Assembly: GCF_047663525.1 (NCBI RefSeq)
Contig: NC_092587.1
Location: 204,070,001 to 204,134,000, forward strand
Origin: Anas platyrhynchos
Taxonomy: Eukaryota; Chordata; Aves; Anseriformes; Anatidae
DNA: 64,000 bases
Direction: 5' to 3'
Shown: piece after piece, positions 39,501 to 51,500 of the stretch
How positions within the stretch are numbered: position 1 is the first letter of the stretch
Layout of the letters: the number at the start of each line of letters is the position of its first letter
The notes under the pieces: generated by a model
Seen by the model: only the letters and a program-made list of their open reading frames with translations
The model's database searches: none
Told to the model about the DNA's origin: nothing
Position numbers and translations under genes: made by a program

Positions 39501-42500
39501 TCTGTGCAAAGGCTCCCTCCGCCTGCATGCACCAGTGTAATTTTCTTCAGACAATCAGTTTCAATTAATTTAATTGTTATCACTCCCAAGGCAATCTTCT
39601 CATCCCCATTAAAGCTAAAAGGTTAAGCAGCGGGGTCTTGTTGCAGGACGGTTCAGGCTCAGCGGAGAAGAAAAATATTTCCTTGTTCAGTCTGTCAAAC
39701 ACAACAGATGATATTTGCCTCTCTTCACTTAAACACATTCATTCCAAGCGATTTTTGGGGAGGTAACTCGTGACTTTATAATGTAAAGGGGTTCAGATGT
39801 GCTGGGGCCTCTGCATTCATATTCTAAGAGGACTCAGAATTGTATGTTGGTACTGAAGTCCAAAGAGTGACCTCAAGCCTTCATCCCTGAGAGATCGGGG
39901 TATAATGGAAGCTCTGAAAGCCTCCATTTATTTTTTTGGGCAGAAAGTGAATGTAGAAACCTGGCTTGTGCTGTCAAGCCCCCACTGCAGTGAGTCCCAG
40001 GGTATGTGTGGGAGCAGTTTGGAGGAGCCAGACCTGCTGGTGGTGGTTGTCCTTTGGCCTGAGGAAGTCTTGCTGTAGGTGGAACTGTGCGAGACACCAT
40101 TAAACACAGCTGCTCTCTGTGGAAGAGCAGATCGGACAGGTCCTGAGGCAGCTTTTGAGGAGCCAGAGCACAGAGAGGACAGATCTTGTCCATATCACAT
40201 CATCTCACTGGTCCATCAAGACGTATTCTCCACCAGTGACCAGTGGAGCAACTGCAAGAGCTCCTCCTTCACCATCCGAGGATGAAACTTGGTGATTATT
40301 CTTCTTGTAAGCTGGTAATGAGCTGTTGCTTCTATCCCTAAGAATGAGCTTTTCCTCCAATGGCATCCCCAGATGTGCTGCATCTTTTGTAGGAAAGTTA
40401 CACCATAGTAGCAGGAGAGAGTGGAGTTGAGCACAGCCTCTGAAATAGGCATTTGGACGCACCTTAGAAGGACCAAGTCTTTGTAAGATTGCTTGCAGAA
40501 AAGGGGAAAAATTTGGAAGTGTCTTTTTCTGAAGGGACCTGGATCATAAATTATTGTCTGCGTGGAGTACTGATGTCTGCTAAGAGATGTTTTGTTCTCT
40601 AAACCCTCATATCTGGTGATACTGGTTCCCAACCATCCCTTAGAGTTGTTGGGAAGCTTTCTCCATGCACCTGAGCATAGACCCACGTGTTTTCACAGCA
40701 GCAAGGGATCTGGGCTGGTGAAACTCATCACCAGGTTCATCAGTTGTCTGTGACAACCTGAAGATAGTCCCCAGCAGAGCCATGGACTGGTTTTCCTCAT
40801 CCTTTACTTGGTGTTCAGGGCCTTTCAGGTTGTCCCCTGCCCTGGCTGGGGTTTGTGCTGTGCCTCATGGGACCCTGATCCCCAAGGGCTCCAATTTGCC
40901 AGCAGGGAAAGGAACACACCAGCCATAGGGCCACAGCTGGGGATTAAAAATTAACCAGAGGTTTTGAATCTCCAAGGCAGTTTTCCATGTTCTGAGATGT
41001 GCATTTCTTGCATTTCTTGCAGTTACTGTCAACGTGCGGTTTCCTTTGATCTCTGCTCTGTATTTTATTTTATTTTATTTTATTTTATTTTATTTTATTT
41101 TATTTTATTTTATTTTATTTTATTTTATTTTATTTTATTTTATTTTTTGAGACTTTTATTCCCTGAGCTGTCTCCCTTGGATGATGTGCCTCTAATGACA
41201 ACAAATATATAGAAAACAATTAAGGTTGCTGCTGTATTTTTCATGTCATGGATGCTGGCCCAGGCCATATTCTATCAGAGTTTGTATTCACAAAGTGTGT
41301 ACCCCAAAATGCTCAAGTATCTGTCACTCATGAGAAGGTTTTGATCCTACAAGGCAGTTTTGGTGTGTGCTTGGCCATTTCAGGAGCATATTTACTGTAG
41401 CAATAACCACTTCTCTCCACTCACCTGCCCTGCCTTGCTATTTGCAGAAAGGCCTGAAGTGACTTCCCTATATAAAAATAATTCCAGAAATGCCTCATTT
41501 TGTTCTTTTGTACCAGGATGCAAACTATCTCTTCTTGGTTTCCCAGGTCCTAGCGATGTGTTTGCTTGCAGAAGGTCAGCAGCTGTACCTGCACTGGAGT
41601 CACAAGGTGGGGAGAGGGTTTTCTGGTAACCCTAACCATGCTTTGAACAATCAGCCTGTGCTGTTTCCCTGCATGCAAAACAGCTTAGGTTATAGGAGAG
41701 AGGGAAGAGGTTAATCTTAGGAGGCTTTAAATACCCATACTAATGAAATCTCCAAGTGAGCTAATCACCCCAAGCTCCCTGTGCAGTCAGATGAGGGAAA
41801 TGAACCCTCCAAGGATGCAAATCATCCAGCTGGTCACAGACACCTAAACTGAGATGAGATGAATCACACCTAAAGTACCTTTTCTCCCCACTGTCTCTAA
41901 AAGGAGCCCATGGTGACTCACTGAGGTGAGGATGTCTGTATTTGACATGCCTACATGTGGTTACATGTAGACAAAGGCAAAGTTTCCATGAGAAGCACAG
42001 CGTAAGTCCCTGTAGCAGGAGCCAGCAGCTTTAAAAACAGTGCTGCAAAAAGATGCATAAGAATCACCTTTCTTCAGAAATTCTTGAAAGCCAGGTGAGG
42101 TTTTTCAAAAATAAGCCTCTAGCAGTTTAGGGGAAAGCGTAATAAGATTGAAAATCCCACAGTGAAGGGGAATAGCTGAATGTCAAAATACTTGATCCTC
42201 TTTTTCTTCATTTACACAGTGGAAACAATCATTTTCACTATCAAAAATGGGCCTCCAGAAGAACCAGAAAGCTGTAGAGCAATTTGTGGGAAATGATGAG
42301 GCTGCATGCCTATATGGAAGAGATTAGGGACTGATTATTAAGATGCTGATCTGTAGGATGTCCCTGAAGACTGGTTAGGGCCTTGGTCCAATTTCTACTT
42401 GTGTTTAGTTCTCAGCAGACGATGTTCCAGGAAGAGCTGTCATCATAACTTCTTGGTACCAACCTGGGCAAGAAGCCCCAGCACAGAATGAGCTGGCCCT

Positions 42501-45500
42501 TCACTTTTTTTTGTAGTTAAAGATTAAATTCTTATTTCTGAACTACCAAAGTGTTTGCAGTTGCTGAATCCAGTTCCAAAGCAGCTCAGCATAAGGGAGC
42601 TGTGCTGATGTCTCTTTTGGGTTTAATTTGGTGCTTCTGAATTCAACCAACTACAGGATTTAATGATAGTTGTTCATCCAGGCTCCATCTATATCAACAG
42701 ACAGAGAGAGGCATCTCTTATCATACAGCAAGTGGAAATGGATCGCCTCTGTAAATTCCTCTCTTTCTCCCATGACTACAGAGGGAGCCTTGAGGGCTGG
42801 CTCAGGCTAGGTACTTAATTTGTAAAATCAGTTTTGCCATACAGAAAATCCAATTTATAGCACCGTGGGTCTGGCTTTAGTCCCATTAGATCTCTTTGTC
42901 TATGAACTGGCACAGCCAAGCTTGTGCATCCCAAACTTATTGAGTCCAAGCTGCTTAAAGAAGCCTGTGAGGCAAACAGTTTGCACACCCTATGCAGAAA
43001 TGCCAAAGTTTATTTATGTCCTTTTTATCTCCACAGATTGGGACTTTTCTTGTCCTGGGCTTCTCTATCACAGCCCTCTTCATATTATCTGTACTCTGGG
43101 GAGATCAGTGGAAAACAGTCCGCCTCTCGTTCCAGGTAAGAGGTTTGTTTGAAAGGAGGTTCTTTGAAAAAATACAACTGGTTTCTTGAAGTATTGCGTG
43201 GCAATCGGTGGAAATTATTCCATGTGGTAAATGTTTTTCACATGGGTTTTCCTGGCAGTCTGTGCAGTTTTGCATAATTTTTTATTAAGACTTAACATTT
43301 CCCATAAGAAGGAAGGAAGCCAAGACCTGAGGTTTGGTATCAAGCTATCTGTTTGATGTAACATGTCTCATTTTGGGAAGTCATATCCTTTTTCTTTCCT
43401 TTTTTTTTTTTTGGCAAGCTTTTTGTAAGTCCACTGTTAATTAGCAGGTGCTGAGGGCAGGTAAATCAGACCCCCTTGGCTGGTGGGGTTACTGGAGCAA
43501 GAACTCACTCCCTACTCAGCTCATGCCAGTTCAGAAGCTTTTAGCATCAGCCCAATTTCAGTCTCCTGTGACCCAGAAGAGCTTCATCCCTTGAGGATAG
43601 GAATCAGGGCTAATGCACTGGCAAAAGTAAAGAGAAAGTTTCATCTTCCTCTCCCCTTTTCAGACTCTAGGAGGATGGAGAGAAGGAGACACAAAATCTT
43701 TTGGGTTTCCCACAGGTGTGGTTTATTTTGGGTGTTCATGCCCTTTGAGATGCTTCACCTGGCCTCCTGCTGCTATTCCCAAAGGACACAAGTCTTTGGC
43801 AGATCCTGTGTCCTGTCCACTAGCCCTGCATAATTATCTCAGATATCTTGGCCATCTCAGGTGGCACCTTTGTTGATGCAACTGCATCCTGCTTCTGGTC
43901 AAAAGAAGTTGGGATCAGGTGTCCAGGGCAGACAGTATCACACACAATGACACCTCTCAATGACTTCTGCTTTCTCCAAACCTTAAATTTTAGAAAATTG
44001 GGCATGGACCAAGTGATAGGAAAGGCTGAGGAAACTCCAGTTTGTTGACATCAGATTGATGATTTAGTTGCCATGGACAAGACTGTTACCTGAATGAGAT
44101 TGGATTGGATTAGACTGGATTAAAAATGCTGCTCCCTGGAAGATGTTCACAGGTTTTTGTGTAGTAGTAAAGGTGATTTTTTGCCAAACCATCCCTGGAC
44201 AAGGGCTGACTTGTCCCTTTTGGCTGGTTGAGAGGAAAGGAGAGCTTTGTATTGAAGTGAGGAGCACTGCTCAGTGTGGGGAACCAGCCTGGAACATCTC
44301 TCTGCCCTGACTCCAGAGGAGTTTTGTGGATCCAACCTGGGTATGGGAGAGAAGATAAACGGCTGGTGTCCACAGCAGGAGCCCATCTACGTGGGAGGCT
44401 GCAGCTGTGTTGGGGCTTGTTTCTGTCTGTATCCACACTTCATCCTTTGAATAAAATCCTTTTTTCTCCTTGCCAGATCACAGCCCCCTATCTCCACATA
44501 GGGGCAATAACCATCATGGTCCTCCTCTCCTGGCCCATGGCTCTGTATGCCATCAGAGCAGATAAGAAAGGTACAGTAGCTCTGCTTCCTGCTCCCTGTA
44601 TGACAAAAGACTTGTCAGTGTGGAAAATCAGGCGTGCAGGAGCCCTTTCCTCCCACATCCACACTCCAGCTGGAGGTGAACTTTAATTTTTGATTATTCC
44701 AGAGAAATTAGCAGGACTGGGGCTTACGCCATGCATTGTCTTGGGTCTGCCTATATCTGATAGTGATTTGCATGTTACCTTGCAGAGTTTTGGTGTATAC
44801 CAAGGTAGTGACAAGCCCTGAGGATAAGGAGATTAGCTAAAGTCCCCAAGTCCTAGATCATGCATGGAAATTTGGTCAGCCCTCTGAAGAAGAGAGCAGC
44901 CAGTGGCTGAAATTGCTATGCTCAGCTTCACAGTCTCAGAAAGTCAGTCCAGAATAGAGAATCCTAGGAAAAGCCAGATGAGTTGGGGTGAAGAGCTTTC
45001 AAATTGGTTGTTAAAGGATTTTGTTTTCCTTTCCTGGTGTTATCCCTTGGAGAGCTCCAAGACGTGTAAGGAAAGGAGTCAAGAACAACTGCTTAAAAGC
45101 CTGGCTTTGGCACCAGCTCTTTTTCTCTGACCTAGTTTCTCCATATATTCAATGTTGTCTACACCCATCTGTGGATGTGTCTTTGTACCAGAAACCATTG
45201 GCCTCAGACAGAATAGGCTGGTGGGAGCATTTCTTTTTCTGCCTAGGAATTTCTCTGCATTTAATTGCAGCTGGGGGTAGGGAGGAACATTTTGGGATCC
45301 AAGACTTTACATCCCACTGTGCCTATTGGTCACTTGACTTCATACGTTGGCTTGGTGTAACCCCAAGTTCTTTCAGAGCCAGTGGTACAGTGTGCAGAGG
45401 GGTGGTGGTACCCACCTAAAAAATCAATTTTGGTGCGTAGGTGCTTCTCAGAGGAACTGTTTCATTCTCTGAAGTGAAGGGTGCCCACTGAGACTCTTGA

Positions 45501-48500
45501 GTAACATGTCAACAGACTCCAAAGACCATAGGTAATGAGCTGGCAGGTTAAGGAACCAGGGAAGCATTCTTGTGGAGGGGATGGAACACAACTGGAGGAG
45601 AAAGTTTCCTCCTCTTTTTTTTTTTTTTTAATGGGGAATGAAACTTTAAAATGTTGCCTGCTCTTATTTGAGTAAGAAAAAAATAAAAAGCATCCTTCTT
45701 TTGAGGATCATCCCTCTACAGGTGGGGGAAATTGCATTGCACCATCTCTAAAGAAAAAGAAGTGAAGGCTGTGCCTTGCTGGAATGCATAGTGAGATGCA
45801 ATTGTAGCACAACACTTGCAATCCTAGCCTAAACAGCCCAAATCCTTCTTTGTCCTGGACTGTATTGTTTAGACAGATGGTGAAAATTAGGGGAAGAAGG
45901 GATGGAAAATGGGATGGGACAAAGCCCAACAGTTATTTAGCTGGAGGGCTGTGTTAAAAGTCACACCGCAAGGCAAACACTGTGCTACCAAATGGATTAA
46001 CTCTAGCATTCCTCCTTCAAATTTTTGCAGTTGTTCAGGTGGTAATTGTTGGTCCATACCTGGCTATCCTTCTCTTTCTTTTCTTGATACCTCTGGGGAT
46101 GTACTCGCCTTGCATCAGAGAGGTGGGGACACTTGGACCAAAGCCAGCCCTCATTGGACACCGCGGAGCACCCATGGTAGGTTTGGAGAAGGTATTTTAT
46201 ATCATTTCTTCATCCTGGGAGTTGTTGACTTCATCATCATTATTTTTATTTTTCCTAAGAAATCAGTGGAGGGTGGAAGGGGAGACATTTCAGTTTGGAG
46301 CTGCCAGCCAAATGATCACTGTGTGGGTTTGCTAACAGGGAACATGGTGGGTTTGGTGGCTAAGGTGGAAGAAAGCAAACAGGTGACTTTAATGAGATAA
46401 TGGTGGTCCCTTAATACAAAATGTGTTACAAGGAGACAGAAAGTATTTACAGAGTCATCCAGAGTATGTCTAAAGCCAGTCTGCTTATGGCCCAATTTTT
46501 TTTTTTTCCCCAGCTGGCACCAGAAAACACTGAGATGTCATTTCAGAAGACAATTGAACATGGTGGGGATGGTCTTGAAACAGATGTCACCATTAGGTAA
46601 GGGGAAAAAATCACACCTCCCAAACCAGATACTTCTAGGAGTTGCCTTGGGGGCCATGTAACTTTGGGCAATTTGGTTCTGCCAACAGCTGGAAGAGGGT
46701 CCCTCAGCTGATGCATGATGCTAAGGGCTGTGGGACATGGCTCTTTCTCAATAAGCTCTTATCTAACAATCATTATTTCTACAGGGTATTTTAAACACTT
46801 CTGCAACACATAAAGACAAGTCCCTACTGTGGTCTGACTTCCAGGCTCAGTGAAGGTTTTATCAGGCCTAGAAACCACCAGATAATCATGATTAGACCTG
46901 TGCTGTCATTGTCATAATTATTAGACCTTTAATTACCTTTGTGTATGGGACTCTTTGCCATGACCTTCTGACCTACTGGGCAGGATGAGCAGTTTTTAGG
47001 CACGGAGTAACTAAAATACTAATATTTAGGTGTTCTATTAATAAAGACCTTTCTATAAAAGAGAATTTTGCCTTTCTATCCATTTAAACTTCAGTCCTCT
47101 GAAACCTGTAGAGGCGCTCTGGTGTCAGCAAAAAGAGCCTTTGGCCACAAGTTACTACTCATTTTCTTTTAGAGGCTGGCAGGCATAAATGCCACCATCT
47201 CCACTTTGCCCCTGAAGAAAACGAGTCACAGTGAGGTGCAGCTTCACCAAGGTCACCCAGCAATATTTAAGCTTGGAATAGCTTGGTGTCTTGGTGGCCC
47301 AGACGTTGTTCTCACCTGGTTTGACTCTGCTTGTGCCATGAATGATCTCCACTCCATGTGACCTGAATTCTTGCTCTCCAACAGCTACGATGGCGTTCCT
47401 TTCCTCATGCATGACAGCAGCTTGAAGAGGACAACCAACGTCAGGGAGGTCTATCCCAATGACACTGCTCAAAACGCAGCCTTGTTCTCCTGGGATGCCC
47501 TGAAGGAGTTGAATGCTGGAGCATGGTTCCTTAAGGTAAGCACCATAAATGACTGTTGTAGAAGAGACACCGGCTGGCTACAGCTTATTAGTATGAAAGA
47601 AGAGAAACTTTTTGTTGAGGCCAGACTTAAAGTCAGTAGAGCTCCATCAGTTGGGCTCTCCTTGCTTTGTCCCTTTGGCCTTTAGGCCCAGGAGACCTAT
47701 TTTATTTGGCTGGTGGGTGTTCTTGTAGCTCCTTATCATGGCAGCAGCAGAACAGATGGGCTGGAGAAAGAAGAAAACAGCTGTTTGTGCAAGGTGCTGT
47801 GTGTAATACAGCTAACGTGGTGGGACAGAGAATCACAGCAGAGCTAGCTACACAATTTATGTCCCAGAAGCAGTGTCATCAGGGTTAATTATCCCTGTTT
47901 CTCAGGTAGAAGAGCTAAGCAGAATAGAATATCCTCACCTACTGAGGGTTGATGTCAAACATTTTCCTTCACAGAGATATGAAACATTTGCATGCAGCTT
48001 ACTACTAGATGTGACTGACTGATTTCATTTTTATATCTGTTTCTAGGACAAACCCTTTTCATGCATGGGCTCACTGTCAAGGGCAGATCAAATGCAGGCA
48101 ATGAATCAGTCAATTTACAAGCTAAGTAATTTCTTGCGCCTCGCAGACAGTCAGAATAAACTTGTCATCTTTGATCTCTACCGCCCTCCAGAGAAACATC
48201 CTTACAGGCACTCGTGGATCAACAGAACCCTGGAAGTCATCCTCAACGAGTCGGGGATTAGACCCCATCTGGTAGGCTGGCCGCTCTTCTTTGTATCCCT
48301 TTTTCTTGTTCTCTGAATTGGGGTCATGCTTGGTGGGACTTCACCAGCATTCAGTCTTTCCCCCTGCATCCCAGTTGTTTTCAGAGGTATCATTTGGAAT
48401 ATAGTCCTCCTATCAGTTCCTCAACAGGTACAAAGTGGCACAATGCTACAGCAACACAGCAAATCAGAAAGTGTAGATAGACCAGTGATGCCGTAGATCC

Positions 48501-51500
48501 CTAACTGTGTCTTTTCACCATTGTGATAACTGTCAGCCTACACCCTAATAAGCCGCCCCTGCTTATTTTATATATTGCATAGAAACTTCCTAATTTAAAT
48601 TAAAGTAGCTGGGAGGCTTTATTGCCTTCCTCCCTCGCTGTTAACTCCTTGCTTAGGATGGATGCTAAATCCATGTGAAGCAGGTTATATATCCATTGAT
48701 TTCCAAAGTTAGGCTGATCCATATCTGCTCCCATGCTAGGAGGATGGAGAACAGAGTATTTTCTGTTGCCTTTCCCATTCACCAAAGTATCCTTTTCATT
48801 CATTTCAAACACCACATCTTTTGTTGGGCTGTGTGTAATGTTCTTACTGATTTCAAGTTGATAAGAAGGAACAGTGAATACTGATTTCTTGATGAAAGTG
48901 ACTTGCAAATTTAAACCCTGAATCTCCATGTGCTTTGATCACTGCAAGAACTGTATCATTTGACAGGCTGGGTTAAGTCCCTCAAGATCTTATCTTTACT
49001 GGATTTGTTTGAAGGGCATAGCATATTAGTGAGCTCACTGTGAATTCACCGAGTCCTCTTGTTGCCTGCAGGTCCTATGGCTGGAGAATGATATGAGGTC
49101 CTTTGTTCACTCTGTTGCTCCCGGGTTTCAGCAGACAATGGGCACTAAAGCCCCAGTTGAAGACCTATTGATGGACAATATTGTCAAACTCAATCTGGCC
49201 TACACTGAAATGTCCAGTGAAGATATCCGGTAGGTTGCAGTTTCAGCCCCAAGCACTGTTGTCGAGGACATTTGCTTCATGTGTGTGGCAATGACTCCCT
49301 CCAGTGACCAGCTCCAGGATCTACAGCATTTCTGGCAAGAGCTGTTTTAGGTTAAGTGGCCCGACCCTGTTACATTTTGGAGTTGAAGGACTTTATTTCA
49401 CTCCAACTCTTTAATCTGTGTATGGCCAAGAGGTAGCATATGTAATTGCACTCCGCCTTGTCCAAGTCCATATTTACTTGACTGGGATCTGAGGATTTTC
49501 TAACCAGAAGAATTCAGGTGTCTCCTGGTTTCTACACATGCCATCCTCAATATTGCTAATAACGAACCATGGAGAACAAAAAAAAAACACAACTATTTAA
49601 CCTCCTATGGCCTCCACAAACATCAGTGTGAGTGCACAATGGTGTGGTGAGAGAACACAACATTCTTGTAGATGGTATTTTGGAGACTTCATTATCATCT
49701 CTGTTGCTTGGGACACACTAACAAAGTACTGTCTCCAGTGGAAGGCTCCACATTTATTGAAGGATTCTCCAAAATGATTGTCTTTCTTACATGAACAGTG
49801 ATATTTTTAAAAACCCACATGAAATGTCTTACCTATCCAGCTCTCCTCCTGTATGTAGGATTTCTTTTTCTTTTCCCATGCTAAAAAGCATTGAAAACCA
49901 ATTAAAAACAATTACAAGAAAATGTTTGGCCCTTTGGGTAATAATAATGTTCATGTTTTCTTAGTGATAATTTTCCCAACATTTACAATGCTAGGTAGAT
50001 CTATCTGGGTAAATCTGGGTAAATTCTGGGCAGACTGTAGATAAATTTACAAGTGCTCATACTGATACATTCCCTTAGTGTTTTACAGGGAATGGCCTTG
50101 CTTCATATTAAATTTCAGTAACTTATAAGGAGTTCACGAATGGCCAGCTGTTGACTGCAAACATAAGAAGCATGAGCTTTAAGATTATTTTAAACACACT
50201 ATTGGGAAATGACAAATGCATTTTTAGGTGAAATACGGAATATTAGTTGGCAGCCCCCAGCTGGATTGGGATTTTCCCCCTGGGCCCTGCTCTCGGGAGG
50301 CCCCCCCTGCAACACTGCATTCAGCTCTGGGCCCAGCACAAGGACACGGAGCTGCTGGAGCGGGCCCGGAGGAGGCCACGAGGATGCTCAGGGGCTGGAG
50401 CAGCTCTGCTGTGGGGCCAGGACGAGGGGCAGCGGCTGGAGCCTGGCAGGGGGAGGCCTTGGGAAGAAATTCTGCCCTCTGAGGGCCTGGCCCAGGCTGC
50501 CCAGAGGAGCTGGGGGTGCCCCAGCCCTGGCAGTGCCCAAGGCCAGCTGGAAGAAGCTCTGGGCAACCTGACCAAGTGGGAAATATCCCTGCCCATGTAG
50601 GAGTTGGAATTAGATATTATTAACCCATTATTGGTGGTTGAGCTTCCTTTCTGTTCCTGACCTACGTCCCATAGCAAGTTAGGACAGAATTGCCATACAG
50701 AATTGCCAGCTCTCCTTGATTCAGCCCCAAGGAAGTACTAACCTCCTTGCTTTTCTTAATGAAGGCAATTGCCTCTTGGTCTTTTAAAGGAAATACGCGG
50801 AGGCAAACATCACCACCAACCTCTATGTGATCAATGAGCCGTGGCTCTTCTCCCTGGCGTGGTGCTCGGGGGCACACTCTGTGACCACTAATGCCGTCCA
50901 CATGCTGAAGAATCTCAGCCAGCCCCTCTTCCTCATGGTAAGCAGTGATCCTCCCTTGTTCCCGGGGTACAAAATAGGAGTCAGATATTCATGGGTACCT
51001 TTAGAGACCATGGTTCGATTCATACATGGATAAAGTCCCTCTGCATGCAGACAGATTTAACGTGAGCCTGGTTCACCTCATTCCTGTGAGCCACTCCAGG
51101 TATCATCATCCCCCTTTCCTGGTTCTTCTTGGCCCATGGAGAAGCACCCTAGTTGGCTGGACTTGGAGACTCAGGCCTGACATGAGGGAAAAATAAGTCA
51201 TATTGAGACTTGTCTAGGGTTAAAGGAAGGAGCCTTTGAGGGCACATGCAGATACTGCACGAGGATTTCAATTTTTAAACTTCTAAAGAACCTTATTGCT
51301 GTCAGAAGTTCCTAAATCCCAGGAACTCCTGCATTCCTTCAGAAACTTGGTCTGTGGAGCACCTGGGGCACTGGTCTAATCAGAGTCCCTGCGTTCAGGT
51401 TACCTCTCTGACTGACTGGTTTCACACTCTTGAAGTAGATTTTACAGTGCTCCCATCTCCCATCCAGAAAACTGCATCATTTCAGTCCATTCTGAGGGCA

